Source of the DNA: Yersinia massiliensis
Lineage (GTDB): Bacteria > Pseudomonadota > Gammaproteobacteria > Enterobacterales > Enterobacteriaceae
Length of the DNA stretch: 64,000 nt
Assembly (NCBI RefSeq): GCF_003048255.1
Contig: NZ_CP028487.1
Span: forward strand, 1,736,001 to 1,800,000
Reading direction: 5' to 3'
The notes under the pieces: model-generated
Seen by the model: the letters and a program-made list of their open reading frames with translations, nothing else
Told to the model about the DNA's origin: nothing
Databases searched by the model: none
Program-made: the position numbers and the translations under genes
Shown here: positions 1 through 14,445 of the stretch, one piece after another
Numbering within the stretch: the first letter of the stretch is position 1
Layout: each line of letters begins with the position of its first letter

Positions 1-25
1 AGTATTGTTTTGATATATGCTCAAT

Positions 26-62
26 AAAAAACGCCTTCGGTGATAAACCGGAGGCGTTTTTA
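26..62 (-). terminator. his operon terminator
   Basis: Inverted repeat with arms of about 11 bases (GC-rich, AACGCC type) around a loop of about 12, flanked by runs of A and T on both sides. It lies about 27 bases beyond the hisIE stop codon, read on the minus strand. The T-run on the minus strand makes it a Rho-independent terminator for the his operon. The A/T runs on both sides mean it could also act for a gene entering from the left of the window. Confidence 0.85.
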
Positions 63-88
63 TTTGCCAGCAAGAAAGCCTTCGACAA

Positions 89-696
89 TTACTTCTCGTG
101 GCGTTCCCGCAGGCGACCAATGACTTTGCTCATATCCAAGTCCTGATCCTGCAACAGCACTAACAGGTGATACATCAAATCTGATGCTTCGTTAGTCAGC
201 TCTTCGCGGTCATTTACGGTAGCGGCGAGGGCCGTTTCGACACCTTCTTCCCCCACTTTCTGGGCAATGCGCTTAGTGCCACTGGCATAGAGTTTGGCAG
301 TATAAGAACTGGCCGGATCGGCTGACTTACGTGATGCTAGCAATTGCTCTAACTGATACAGGAAACTCCAGTCACTGGCCGCAGGCGCGAAGCAACTGTT
401 AGTGCCTAAATGGCAAGTTGGGCCGATAGGATTGACCAGAATCAGCAGAGTATCATTGTCACAATCAGGGTAGATATTGACCACATTGAGAAAATGACCC
501 GAGCTTTCGCCTTTGGTCCATAAACGCTGCTTAGTGCGAGAGAAAAAGGTCACTTTACCGGTTTCTTCTGTCACTGCGAGCGCTTCGCGATTCATATACC
601 CCATCATCAGAACTTCACCGGATACGGCATGTTGAACGATGGCTGGCATTAGGTTGTCGACTTTTTCCCAATCCAATTGGTTCATTTGTTGTTCTG

Positions 697-703
<7 letters not shown>
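89..703 (-). CDS. hisI: Bifunctional phosphoribosyl-AMP cyclohydrolase / phosphoribosyl-ATP pyrophosphatase
   Basis: Catalyses steps 2 and 3 of histidine synthesis: hydrolysis of PR-ATP to PR-AMP, then ring opening to ProFAR, in the cytoplasm. The 204 residues carry a cyclohydrolase half (about 1-110) with the GYMN motif, the FSRTK..LWTKGE stretch, and DCDNDT plus CHLGTNSC, which supply Asp and Cys metal ligands. The pyrophosphatase half (about 115-204) has the [11 protein letters not shown]lu-rich motif. The length equals the fused enterobacterial HisIE. Its start overlaps the hisF stop by 7 bases, so it is translationally coupled, and it is the last gene of the operon before the terminator. 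Confidence 0.97.
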
Positions 704-6298
<5,595 letters not shown>

Positions 6299-6301
6299 CG
6301 G

Positions 6302-7201
6302 TTACTCCATCATTTTTTCAATCGGTAACACCAGAATGGAGCTGGCACCCAGCGCCTTCAGTTTCTCCATGGTTTCCCAGAATAGCGTTTCGCTACTCAC
6401 CATGTGCATGGCCACGCGACTTTTATCACCCGCCAGTGGCAGAATCGTTGGGCGCTCGGCACCCGGTAACAGGGTGATGATTTCGTCCAAGCGCTCGCTT
6501 GGTGCGTGCATCATGATGTACTTGGATTCACGCGCCTGAATAACCCCCTGAATACGGGTCATCATGCGGTCAATCAGGGCTTGTTTCTCGGCAGGCATTT
6601 CGCCATCACGCTGGATTAAACAAGCCTTAGAGCGGTAAATGACTTCGACTTCACGCAGGCCATTTGCCTCTAGGGTGGCACCGGTTGAAACCAAGTCGCA
6701 GATGACATCGGCCAAACCGGCACGGGGGGCAACTTCAACTGAACCGTTCAGTAAGCAAGACTTAAAGCTCACGCCTTTTTTATCCAGATACTGTTTTAAG
6801 ATGTGTGGGTAAGAGGTGGCAATACGTTTATTTTGCAGGCATTCCGGCCCGGTGTATTCGGTATCCAGTGAGGCAGCCAATGACAGCCGGCAGCCACCGA
6901 AATCCAGACGGCGTAATGTGAAGTAACGCGGGTCTTCGCCTTGAGCACGACGGCTGAGTAACTCTTCTTCCAGTACGTTTTCACCAATAATACCCAGATC
7001 AACCACGCCATCCATCACCAACCCTGGGATATCGTCATCACGGACACGCAGGATATCGATAGGCATGTTTTCCGCGAAAGCAATCAGGCGTTGCTGCTGT
7101 AAATTGATTTTAATCCCACAGCGTGACAGCAGTTCGTGGCAATCGTCACTCAGGCGGCCTGATTTCTGCATCGCGATGCGTAAACGTGTTTTATCCAACA
7201 T
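6302..7201 (-). CDS. hisG: ATP phosphoribosyltransferase (long form)
   Basis: First and feedback-inhibited step of histidine synthesis, joining ATP and PRPP. At 299 residues it is the long, hexameric HisG. The two catalytic lobes (about 1-225) include the PRPP-binding [14 protein letters not shown] loop, and the C-terminal regulatory ACT-like domain (about 226-299) binds histidine, so no HisZ partner is needed. It is the first structural gene after the attenuator. The start is preceded by a GAGGAT-type Shine-Dalgarno sequence. Confidence 0.97.
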   Translation of the reverse strand: MLDKTRLRIAMQKSGRLSDDCHELLSRCGIKINLQQQRLIAFAENMPIDILRVRDDDIPGLVMDGVVDLGIIGENVLEEELLSRRAQGEDPRYFTLRRLDFGGCRLSLAASLDTEYTGPECLQNKRIATSYPHILKQYLDKKGVSFKSCLLNGSVEVAPRAGLADVICDLVSTGATLEANGLREVEVIYRSKACLIQRDGEMPAEKQALIDRMMTRIQGVIQARESKYIMMHAPSERLDEIITLLPGAERPTILPLAGDKSRVAMHMVSSETLFWETMEKLKALGASSILVLPIEKMME

Positions 7202-7270
7202 GATAATCCTCTTAATTTATTAATTTTCCCTTGCGAAGGTAATGCCGCAAGGTGATTAAATCTGAATAAC

Positions 7271-7306
7271 AAAAAAGCCCTCGGAAGATAATCTTCCGAG
7301 GGCTTT
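7271..7306 (-). terminator. his attenuator terminator hairpin
   Basis: A near-perfect inverted repeat of up to 16 bp (AAAGCCCTCGGAAGAT and its complement) is followed on the minus strand by six T residues. It lies between hisL and hisG. This is the terminator stem of the classic His attenuator: ribosome stalling on the hisL His codons would favour an alternative pairing using the bases at about 7320-7360. A GGAAGA/TCTTCC segment recurs there (7331-7336 and 7347-7352) and could form the competing stem. Confidence 0.93.
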
Positions 7307-7374
7307 CTCTATTGCGTTCTACCGCCACCTGGAAGATTCGTTAACCGTCTTCCAGCACACATCGGCCTGCAAGA

Positions 7375-7422
7375 CTAGTCAGGATGATGGTGATGATGGT
7401 GATTAAATTGAACGCGATTCAT
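7375..7422 (-). CDS. hisL: his operon leader peptide
   Basis: Short 15-codon ORF, MNRVQFN followed by six His, then PD and a TAG stop. It sits about 70 bases before the attenuator hairpin and closely matches the E. coli leader MTRVQFK-His7-PD, with one His fewer. A weak GAGA ribosome-binding site lies 7 bases before the ATG. The peptide senses charged tRNA-His through ribosome stalling. The identification rests on the run of six His codons and the position directly upstream of the attenuator and hisG. Confidence 0.95.
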
Positions 7423-7465
7423 GATAATTTCTCTATTTGGGCTTTTTGAGCAAATCAAAATAGCC

Positions 7466-7495
7466 ATATTTGGAACGTGCCATAATTTCTGTCAA
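7466..7495 (-). promoter_or_regulatory. Putative his operon promoter
   Basis: On the minus strand a perfect TTGACA (7490-7495) is followed after 18 bases by AAATAT, a weak -10. This would start transcription near 7459, giving a leader of about 37 bases before the hisL ATG, which fits the known his leader layout. The -10 match is poor, so its exact position is uncertain. Confidence 0.5.
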
Positions 7496-7780
7496 TCAAC
7501 GTAAACCATCATGCGGTGGCGGCGCAACCTTTTTTTCGCCTGATGAGTTTATTTCACCGAGGTGGATTGCGGCTTATCTGTGGTGAATCATTTTATTTAT
7601 GGCGATTTTCACTTTATTTAATGTCAGTTTAAGCACAAAACTGTTACGTATTGGCATTATGCCGATGAATGAAATGAAAGGCATAATGTCATCATCGTTA
7701 GGGCATAACGCTGCTAACCTCATTGTGAGCGGGGGCTAACGGGCGTAGATTATCTGTATGGTACTTATTTGTGGTAACTA
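7496..7780. other. his-yeeZ divergent intergenic region
   Basis: Non-coding spacer between the divergent his promoter and yeeZ. It is AT-rich with no ORF resembling a gene. E. coli carries the yefM-yoeB toxin-antitoxin pair between hisL and yeeZ; no trace of it is seen here. The part next to yeeZ holds the tandem repeats listed separately. Confidence 0.6.
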
Positions 7781-7834
7781 GTTTTGCGGTATCAGTTTTG
7801 TGGTATCAGTTATCGATATGAGTTATCGATAAAA
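7781..7834. repeat. Short tandem repeats upstream of yeeZ
   Basis: Two consecutive 14-base units (GTTTTGCGGTATCA then GTTTTGTGGTATCA, one mismatch) are followed by two 13-base units (GTTATCGATATGA then GTTATCGATAAAA). All four begin with GTT. They end 20 bases before the yeeZ start codon, so they lie in the promoter or 5' leader. They could be operator half-sites or simple slippage products. Confidence 0.7.
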
Positions 7835-7854
7835 ATGGCTGGAGAGCAAGCGAG

Positions 7855-8682
7855 ATGAAAAAAGTCGCCATTATTGGATTGGGCTGGTTGGGTATGCCAT
7901 TAGCGCAATCTTTAATTCGTCGTGGCATGCAAGTGGTTGGTAGCAAAACCACATTGGATGGCGTTGACGCCGCCAGAATGAGCGGTATTGATTGTTACCT
8001 GTTACAACTGACGCCGGAGCTGATTTGCGATCCCGATGATTTAGCCCAGTTGATGGCAGTCGATGCCCTCATTATCACTTTACCCGCCAGCCGGACGACA
8101 GAAGGTGGCAGGGACTATTTTCAGGCGGTACGGCAAGTGGTCGACAGTGCGCTAGCTTTTGGCGTCCCGCGCATTATTTTTACCAGTTCCACCTCCGTTT
8201 ATGGGGAAACCCGTGGGCGCATTAAAGAAAGCTCCCCTCTGCAACCGGTCACGACGGCGGGGAAAACCCTCATGGAGCTCGAACTTTGGTTGCATGATCT
8301 GCCTAATACGTCGGTGGATATTTTACGCTTAGCCGGTTTGGTGGGTGGCGATCGCCATCCAGGGCGTTTCCTGGCGGGTAAAACAGACGTTAAAGGCGGT
8401 TCACTGGGGGTCAATCTGGTGCATCAGGAGGATGTTATTGCGGCCATTGAGTTGCTGCTTCGTTTACCTAAAGGTGGGCATATTTATAATCTGTGCGCGC
8501 CGATGCACCCGAGCAAACGTGACTTCTATCCTGCCAGTGCGAGGGCGTTAAATCTCACGCCACCGGTATTTGCGCCGGAAGATATCGAGGAGCCAGCACG
8601 TGAGATTGACGGCAGCAAGATTTGCAGTGAGTTAGGTTTCGAATACCTCTATCCCGATCCCAATCGTATGCCGTTAAATTAA
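7855..8682 (+). CDS. yeeZ: YeeZ-like NAD(P)-dependent epimerase/dehydratase
   Basis: Extended short-chain dehydrogenase of 275 residues that matches E. coli YeeZ in length and position next to the his operon. The N-terminal Rossmann motif is IIGLGWLGMPL (residues 5-15). The family's Ser and Tyr are in FTSSTSVYG at about 107-115, but the classic YxxxK lysine is not obvious because the Tyr is followed by GETRG. The physiological substrate is not known. A GGAGAG-type ribosome-binding site precedes the ATG. Confidence 0.88.
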   Translation: MKKVAIIGLGWLGMPLAQSLIRRGMQVVGSKTTLDGVDAARMSGIDCYLLQLTPELICDPDDLAQLMAVDALIITLPASRTTEGGRDYFQAVRQVVDSALAFGVPRIIFTSSTSVYGETRGRIKESSPLQPVTTAGKTLMELELWLHDLPNTSVDILRLAGLVGGDRHPGRFLAGKTDVKGGSLGVNLVHQEDVIAAIELLLRLPKGGHIYNLCAPMHPSKRDFYPASARALNLTPPVFAPEDIEEPAREIDGSKICSELGFEYLYPDPNRMPLN

Positions 8683-8688
8683 GCTAAC

Positions 8689-8724
8689 CAAAGGGAAATG
8701 CCCCTGCCTAGGGCTTTCCCTTTG
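8689..8724. terminator. Bidirectional terminator between yeeZ and ABC permease
   Basis: Stem of 10 bp (CAAAGGGAAA with its complement) extended by GCCC/GGGC after a one-base bulge, with a loop of 7. It lies between two convergent genes and can serve both. T-runs are short on each side, so efficiency is uncertain. Confidence 0.75.
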
Positions 8725-8736
8725 ATTGACGGCATG

Positions 8737-9735
8737 TCACCGTTTTTGATGAATATAAGTCAGTGCCAATGCCATCGCCAGTACCAGCCCTTTGATGATA
8801 TCCATCGCATAGTAGGGCACTGACAACATCACCAGCCCGTTTTGCAACACACCGAGGATCACCGCACCAATCAAGGTGCCGAAGGCATTGGGTTTACCGG
8901 AGCCAGCCAGTGAGAAACCGATATAAGCGGCGGCCACCGCATCCATCAAATAACCGCCGCCAGCGTTGACTTGTGATGAACCAATACGAGATGCCAATAA
9001 AATCCCGCCCAACGCCGCCAACAGTGAGGAAAGCACATACGCCAACACTCGATAGCGTACCGTGCGGATACCCGCGAGCCGTGCAGCTTCAGGGTTGCCA
9101 CCAATGGCATACATGCGCCGACCATGTTTGGTCAGGGACAAGTAGAGCTGCACCACGATGGTGACCACCAACATAATCAGCACAATCACCGGTACTTGCC
9201 CTAATGCGGAGAACATCTCAGGAATGACGCCTTCCGCCATATCGCCGCTAGGCAGCAACATATTTTGCGTGATAGAGCCGCCGCGACTGTAGGTCATGGC
9301 GACACCTTGGATAACAAACAGGCTGGCGAGGGTCGCTAGCATGTCTGGGATCTTCAGCACGACAATCAAAAACGCATTGAACAGACCGACCAGAGTACAA
9401 ATCAGCAACGTTAGGACAATCGCGCCCGTGGTACCAAAGCCGTACCAGACAAACAGCGAGACCACGATGGCATTCGCCAGCGATGCGGTCGATCCCACAG
9501 ATAAGTCAAAACCACCAATGGAGAGTGAAATCGATACCCCGATAGCAATCACGGTCACGATCGCAATTGAGCGCAAAATATTGATGATATTATTGGGATC
9601 GAGAAAGTTATCGGTGGCCAATCCAAATAACGCGATCAGCGCCACAACGGTGAGTAACATCCCCCATTTGTAGAGAAAATCAAACAGCTGGTGACGCCAA
9701 GGTTGTGCGTCTGGTAGGGGTAGATCTTTGCTCAC
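8737..9735 (-). CDS. Ribose-type sugar ABC transporter permease
   Basis: 332-residue inner-membrane protein of the RbsC/XylH (BPD_transp_2) family, with about ten hydrophobic segments starting near residue 25. The family pattern GGFDLSVGS is at about 73-81, the conserved GGNPEAARLAGI cytoplasmic loop is near residue 215, and a Gly-rich stretch follows near 260. It would form the membrane channel with the ATPase encoded just upstream (4-base overlap). No periplasmic binding protein gene is adjacent, so the substrate cannot be named. Confidence 0.9.
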   Translation of the reverse strand: MSKDLPLPDAQPWRHQLFDFLYKWGMLLTVVALIALFGLATDNFLDPNNIINILRSIAIVTVIAIGVSISLSIGGFDLSVGSTASLANAIVVSLFVWYGFGTTGAIVLTLLICTLVGLFNAFLIVVLKIPDMLATLASLFVIQGVAMTYSRGGSITQNMLLPSGDMAEGVIPEMFSALGQVPVIVLIMLVVTIVVQLYLSLTKHGRRMYAIGGNPEAARLAGIRTVRYRVLAYVLSSLLAALGGILLASRIGSSQVNAGGGYLMDAVAAAYIGFSLAGSGKPNAFGTLIGAVILGVLQNGLVMLSVPYYAMDIIKGLVLAMALALTYIHQKR

Positions 9736-11243
9736 TGAGGGACTCCTCCCGTTGAATAAAGTAATAATGTCTCTTCATCGACCTCTGCGGCGTTCAGTTC
9801 AGCGACGATACGCCCGTCCCACAGCACACAGATACGATCACATAAACCGACCAACTCGGAGAATTCGCCGGAAGCATAAATAATGCCTTTGCCTTGTTGA
9901 GCTAAGCCATCAATCAGATGGAACAAATCCTGCTTGGCTTTGATGTCCACGCCTTTCGTCGGCTCATCAAAAATCAGCACGTTGGCATCCCCTCGCAACC
10001 ACTTGCCAATCGCCACTTTTTGTTGATTTCCCCCTGACAGACGGGCCAGTTTTTGTTGTGGTGAGGAGGTACGCACCCCAAGGCGTTGAATCAATGTTTT
10101 AGCCCAATTCAACTCTTGGCGGCGGCTAAAAATGCTCCAGCGAGAAAAGCTGTCATCGGCGGCGACACTGAGGTTCATCGGGATACTTTCGTGGATAAAG
10201 ATACCTTCTTTACGCCGCTCTTCTGGCACCAAAGCTAACCCTTGAGCCACTGATTGGTCTGGTGAGCGCGGTTTCCACGGCTTACCTTGTAATTCGCCGT
10301 GATCGACGCGGCTGGTGGTCGCGCCAAACAACGCTTTGCACAATTCGGTTTTACCGGCACCGGCTAAGCCGGCAATGCCTAAAATCTCACCTTCGTGCAA
10401 CGTCAGTGAGATATCTCGCAACTTGTGTTGGTCATGTAACCCGCTAACAGATAAGAGCGTTTTATCGCTGACCGCTGCCCGCCGTGGAGGAAAAATGTCA
10501 TCCAAGGTATGGCCGAGCATTTTCTCCACGATCTGTTCACCGCTGAGATCGCCCATCACATCATGGCTGACACGGCGGCCATCTCGTAAGACGGTTAATT
10601 GATCGCAGATCTCGCGCAGTTCATGGATGCGATGCGAAATGAAAACGATCGCCATCCCTTCGGACTGCAAGCGGCGCACCACACGGAATAACCGTGCGCT
10701 TTCAGCTTGATCCAGTGGCGCTGTCGGTTCATCCAAAATCAGGAAACGGCATTGATGGGAAAGGGCGCGCGCCAGTAACACCTGCTGTTTCTCGGCTAAC
10801 GTGCAGAGTTCTAGGCGTTGGCGCACATTCAATTTGAGATCGAGCTGTTCGAGCAGGGCTTCTGCCTGACGGTAAAGTTGCGGCCAGTTCAACAGATGGC
10901 CTCGTTCAGCGAGGGTATCCAGCATAATATTCTCCGCCACGGATAGCGTGGGGATCAGCGCCACATCCACCTCTTGTTGCACCACGTGGATGCCATGCTC
11001 TTTTGCCTGCCGAGGTGAGTGAATATCGATGACTTGACCATCAATCGCGATTTCGCCGCGATAGTGACTATGTGCGCCGGAAAGAATCGCCATCAGGGTC
11101 GATTTGCCTGCGCCATTCGCGCCGACCAACGCATGAGTTGAACCACCTTCTAAGGTGAAGTCAACGTGCTGTAAGGCGTGAAATCCAGAAAACGAGATAG
11201 AGATATCGCGCATCTCAAGGCGAGAGGGAGTGTTGCTGGACAT
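9732..11243 (-). CDS. Ribose-type sugar ABC transporter ATP-binding protein (double ATPase)
   Basis: Tandem ATPase of the RbsA/MglA type, 503 residues from ATG 11243. A TTG at 11291 would add 16 residues that do not resemble the family, so the ATG is preferred although its ribosome-binding site is weak. Half 1 has Walker A GANGAGKST, a divergent signature TLAEKQQ and Walker B LILDEPTAPLD. Half 2 has a degenerate Walker A GLAGAGKTE, signature LSGGNQQKVAIGKWL and Walker B LIFDEPTKGVD. Divergent degeneration of this sort is normal for sugar double ATPases. It energises the downstream permease and is transcribed away from the HcxA-like gene. Confidence 0.93.
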   Translation of the reverse strand: MSSNTPSRLEMRDISISFSGFHALQHVDFTLEGGSTHALVGANGAGKSTLMAILSGAHSHYRGEIAIDGQVIDIHSPRQAKEHGIHVVQQEVDVALIPTLSVAENIMLDTLAERGHLLNWPQLYRQAEALLEQLDLKLNVRQRLELCTLAEKQQVLLARALSHQCRFLILDEPTAPLDQAESARLFRVVRRLQSEGMAIVFISHRIHELREICDQLTVLRDGRRVSHDVMGDLSGEQIVEKMLGHTLDDIFPPRRAAVSDKTLLSVSGLHDQHKLRDISLTLHEGEILGIAGLAGAGKTELCKALFGATTSRVDHGELQGKPWKPRSPDQSVAQGLALVPEERRKEGIFIHESIPMNLSVAADDSFSRWSIFSRRQELNWAKTLIQRLGVRTSSPQQKLARLSGGNQQKVAIGKWLRGDANVLIFDEPTKGVDIKAKQDLFHLIDGLAQQGKGIIYASGEFSELVGLCDRICVLWDGRIVAELNAAEVDEETLLLYSTGGVPQ

Positions 11244-11415
11244 AAATTTCGATGGCTGCCCTATACAGTGTTTAGCGAGGTAGGCAGTCAATAATGCTGC
11301 TCAGATCATTCTTTTTTAACACAGTTTCTATTATTCGCAACAACCTAAAATGGTTAAGGTATATCAAAAAATTATTAAACATTGCGGGTATAGCCCTTAA
11401 GATGAGAAAAACTTC

Positions 11416-11454
11416 GCTCAGACTTTCATTAATTTTGCTGAGACTTTCATTAAT
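11416..11454. repeat. Direct repeat with 21-bp period before HcxA-like gene
   Basis: The 18-base sequence GCTCAGACTTTCATTAAT (11416-11433) recurs with one mismatch at 11437-11454. The period is 21 bases, two turns of B-DNA. The second copy ends 12 bases before the ATG of the dehydrogenase gene, within the divergent gap shared with the ABC transporter. Direct repeats on one helix face often bind a dimeric or AraC-type regulator. Confidence 0.7.
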
Positions 11455-11466
11455 AAGGAACGCGCC

Positions 11467-12582
11467 ATGAGCACGACTGCCATCCGAGTGCAGGTGGGGC
11501 CTGCTAACTATTTCTCTTTTCCAGGGGCTATCGACAAGCTGAGCGAGTTTTATCCTCAGTCGGCACTGGAACATGCATTGTGGATTTACGGTGAGCGCGC
11601 ACTGGTGGCAGCCAGTGATTATTTACCGGCGGCATTCCACGAGGAAAGCGCCGTCCGCGCGGCGTTCACCACGCATTGTAGCGAGTCTACCGTCAATGAT
11701 TTGGTCCAAAAAGGCGGCAACGATCGGCAGGTGGTGATTGGCATTGGCGGCGGTGCCGTTTTGGATACCGCGAAAGTGGTGGCGCGCAAATTGGGCGTGC
11801 CTTTGGTGGCTATCCCGACCATCGCCGCCACTTGCGCCGCTTGGACGCCACTGTCGGTTTGGTATAACGATGCAGGGCAGGCACTGAATTTTGAGATTTT
11901 CAAAGACGCTAACCACTTGGTGCTAGTTGAACCGCGCATCATATTACAGGCGCCAGTTGAATATCTGTTAGCCGGTATCGGCGATACCTTGGCGAAATGG
12001 TACGAGGCCGTGGTCCTTAGCCCGCAACCCGAAACCTTATCGTTGACCGTGCGTTTGGGGCTACAGGCGGCCTTGGATATCCGCAATGTACTGCTGCAAC
12101 AAAGTGAGGCAGCCTTGCAGGCGGTTAAGCAAGGTGAATTGACGCAAGATTTTCTCGATGTGGTCGACGCCATTATTGCCGGTGGTGGCATGGTCGGGGG
12201 GCTGGGTGAGCGGTATACCCGTGTCGCGGCAGCTCATGCCGTCCACAATGGTTTAACACTGCTCCCGCAAACGGAACATTTCCTGCACGGCACTAAAGTG
12301 GCATACGGGATATTGGTGCAAACTGCACTGCTGGATCAGGAAGAGGCGCTCCAATCGCTGATAGTTGCCTTCAATAAACTCGGCCTGCCTACGCATCTTG
12401 CTGCCTTGGATGTGGATATCAATGACCGAGAAGGTATTGAGCGAGTGATTGGCCGAATTCTGAAACCGAGCGAATCAATCCATTATTTACCGATAACGCT
12501 AAATTCAGACAAATTATGGGCGGCGATTGAACGGGTTGAAACAGCCGCTCAGCGTGGGCGTAGCGCAGGAATAGGTGTTTAG
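11467..12582 (+). CDS. HcxA/YbdH-like iron-containing dehydrogenase
   Basis: 371-residue member of the glycerol dehydrogenase-like Fe-ADH family, closest by eye to E. coli HcxA (YbdH, hydroxycarboxylate dehydrogenase) from its IRV.VGPANYFS N-terminus. The NAD-binding GIGGGAVLDTAK loop is at about 92-103. Putative metal ligands are the Asp of GIGDTLAKW (about 170) and two His in HAVHNG and FLHGTKVAYG. The ATG follows an AAGGAA ribosome-binding site. It is divergent from the binding-protein-less sugar transporter, so the two may share a regulator and substrate; that link is inference. Confidence 0.85.
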   Translation: MSTTAIRVQVGPANYFSFPGAIDKLSEFYPQSALEHALWIYGERALVAASDYLPAAFHEESAVRAAFTTHCSESTVNDLVQKGGNDRQVVIGIGGGAVLDTAKVVARKLGVPLVAIPTIAATCAAWTPLSVWYNDAGQALNFEIFKDANHLVLVEPRIILQAPVEYLLAGIGDTLAKWYEAVVLSPQPETLSLTVRLGLQAALDIRNVLLQQSEAALQAVKQGELTQDFLDVVDAIIAGGGMVGGLGERYTRVAAAHAVHNGLTLLPQTEHFLHGTKVAYGILVQTALLDQEEALQSLIVAFNKLGLPTHLAALDVDINDREGIERVIGRILKPSESIHYLPITLNSDKLWAAIERVETAAQRGRSAGIGV

Positions 12583-12665
12583 ATCAACGCGTAATAAGAA
12601 TATTGTTTCTCATGGTTTAACACCTTGTTTTTTACCCCCGAGTTAGGGCAAAATACGCGCCATGC

Positions 12666-12700
12666 AATAACCGACGTTTAAACGCGTCGGTTATTTTTTT
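12666..12700 (+). terminator. Terminator after HcxA-like gene
   Basis: Perfect 11-bp stem (AATAACCGACG and its complement) with an 8-base loop, followed by a run of T to 12700. It starts 83 bases after the stop codon. A strong Rho-independent terminator. Confidence 0.88.
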
Positions 12701-12806
12701 GCATTCATGTTTTCACAAATAAAGAGGCCGGACATCGATCCGGATAGATAAATAGGTCCGCGAGCGATTATTCACATACGAAAGTCGCCGTTATGAGGAA
12801 AGAACG

Positions 12807-13022
12807 ATGGGGCAATTATTTTCATTGGCACCGGTGCCCACCGGTATGCGCTGCACATGCAGCGATTATGGCGCAGCAGGTATGTTCAATACCCGTTACT
12901 CCGCTCTCGTTACCCCACTTACGTATCCCAGGCAGATACGAAGTTTCCCCGTCACCTCTGGCCGTTGCACTACACTTGCAACACGAGTCAAAGGTATGGG
13001 GAGGCTGAATCATGACGCATAA
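12807..13022 (+). CDS. Possible upstream ORF overlapping plaP
   Basis: 71-codon ORF from ATG 12807 to the TAA at 13022, overlapping the plaP start by 11 bases. A GAGGAA Shine-Dalgarno sequence lies 6 bases before its ATG, which is unusually good for a chance ORF, and the overlap would allow translational coupling. The predicted protein ([20 protein letters not shown]...) has no recognisable domain, no hydrophobic segment and two Cys close together. The DNA also folds: a 12-bp palindrome GGCACCGGTGCC at 12827-12838 and a 7-bp hairpin at 12849-12864. It may be a regulatory leader rather than a protein gene. The rest of the 12701-13011 gap shows nothing else recognisable. Confidence 0.4.
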   Translation: MGQLFSLAPVPTGMRCTCSDYGAAGMFNTRYSALVTPLTYPRQIRSFPVTSGRCTTLATRVKGMGRLNHDA

Positions 13023-14400
13023 TGCTGCTATTGAAGTCGGCACCAACCAAACTGGCACCAATAACCGCGTACAACTCAGAAAAACACTCACGTTAGTCCA
13101 AGTGGTGATGATGGGTTTGGCGTATTTGCAGCCAATGACTATTTTCGATACTTTCGGCATTGTTTCCGGTCTGACTGATGGTCATGTCGCGACCTCTTAC
13201 GCCATTGCATTGATTGCCGTGCTCTTCACCGCAATTAGCTATGGCAAACTGGTTAAGCGTTTCCCGTCTGCGGGTTCGGCTTATACCTACGCCCAAAAAT
13301 CCATTAGCCCGAATGTCGGCTTTATGGTGGGTTGGTCATCTCTGCTGGACTATCTGTTCATGCCGATGATCAACATTTTGTTGGCAAAAATTTATCTTGA
13401 AGCGATTTTCCCTGGTGTGCCGTCGTGGATTTTTGTTGGCGCACTGGTGAGCTTGATGACGCTGTTCAACCTGCGTGGCATCAACGTGGTCGCTAACCTG
13501 AACACCGTGATTGTGGTGGTTCAGGTCGCTATCATGGTGGTCTTTATGGGCCTATTGATCCATGGCGTTTATCAAGGTGAAGGGGCGGGTACGCTGGTTA
13601 GCCCACGTCCGTTCTATTCAGAAAATGCCCATTTGGTGCCGATGATAACGGGGGCCACGATACTGTGCTTCTCATTCCTTGGCTTCGACGGTATCAGTTC
13701 GCTATCTGAAGAGACCCCAGATGCTGGTAAGGTGATCCCGAAAGCGATTTTCCTGACCGCATTAATTGGCGGCGTGATCTTTATTGTCGTCTCTTACTTC
13801 TTGCAGCTCTATTTCCCGGATATCACGCGCTTCACCGATCCTGATGCGTCACAGCCGGAAATCATGCTGTTTGTGGCAGGCAAGTTCTTCCAGTCAGTGA
13901 TTCTGTGCTTCTCCTGTGTCACGGTGTTGGCGTCCGGTATGGCCGCACACGCTGGGGTTTCACGTTTGCTGTATGTGATGGGCCGCGATGGTGTATTCCC
14001 AGAGAAAATCTTTGGTTACGTACATCCGAAATGGCGCACACCGGCCATCAACGTTCTGTTAGTGGGTGGCGTGGCATTGTCTGCTATCTCCTTTGATTTG
14101 GTGACAGCAACGGCATTGATTAACTTTGGTGCGCTGGTGGCGTTTACCTTCGTTAACCTGTCAGTGATTTCGCAGTTCTACATCCGTGAGCGCCGTAACC
14201 GCACGTTTAGGGATCACTTCAGCTACTTGATCCTGCCAATGATTGGCGCAGGAACAGTGGGAGTACTGTGGATGAATCTGGAAAGCAGCTCAATGACGTT
14301 GGGGCTGGTATGGGGTGCTATCGGTCTGCTGTACATGATCTGGAAAACCCGTGCTTTCCGCCAAGCGTTACCGCAATTCACCGGTGAATTGGCACAATAA
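13012..14400 (+). CDS. plaP: Putrescine importer PlaP (YeeF), APC family
   Basis: 462-residue amino acid-polyamine-organocation permease with 12 predicted hydrophobic segments. It matches E. coli PlaP nearly throughout: [62 protein letters not shown] and [10 protein letters not shown]. PlaP imports putrescine by proton motive force at the inner membrane. It occupies the same neighbourhood as in E. coli (near yeeZ and sbcB). The gene is preceded by a GGGGAGG ribosome-binding site and by the possible upstream ORF. Confidence 0.93.
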   Translation: MTHNAAIEVGTNQTGTNNRVQLRKTLTLVQVVMMGLAYLQPMTIFDTFGIVSGLTDGHVATSYAIALIAVLFTAISYGKLVKRFPSAGSAYTYAQKSISPNVGFMVGWSSLLDYLFMPMINILLAKIYLEAIFPGVPSWIFVGALVSLMTLFNLRGINVVANLNTVIVVVQVAIMVVFMGLLIHGVYQGEGAGTLVSPRPFYSENAHLVPMITGATILCFSFLGFDGISSLSEETPDAGKVIPKAIFLTALIGGVIFIVVSYFLQLYFPDITRFTDPDASQPEIMLFVAGKFFQSVILCFSCVTVLASGMAAHAGVSRLLYVMGRDGVFPEKIFGYVHPKWRTPAINVLLVGGVALSAISFDLVTATALINFGALVAFTFVNLSVISQFYIRERRNRTFRDHFSYLILPMIGAGTVGVLWMNLESSSMTLGLVWGAIGLLYMIWKTRAFRQALPQFTGELAQ

Positions 14401-14445
14401 CGCGTACTGATAGTGCGATATTGAATCGCGGTATTACGCATCGAG

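Noticed and set aside
9296..9673. 125-codon plus-strand ORF opposite the ABC permease gene
   Set aside because: Antisense shadow of a GC-rich membrane-protein gene; no ribosome-binding site or recognisable domain.
11272..11574. 100-codon minus-strand ORF across the transporter/dehydrogenase gap
   Set aside because: It overlaps the start of the dehydrogenase gene and includes the direct repeat in its translation (SLSKINESLSE); no similarity to any protein.
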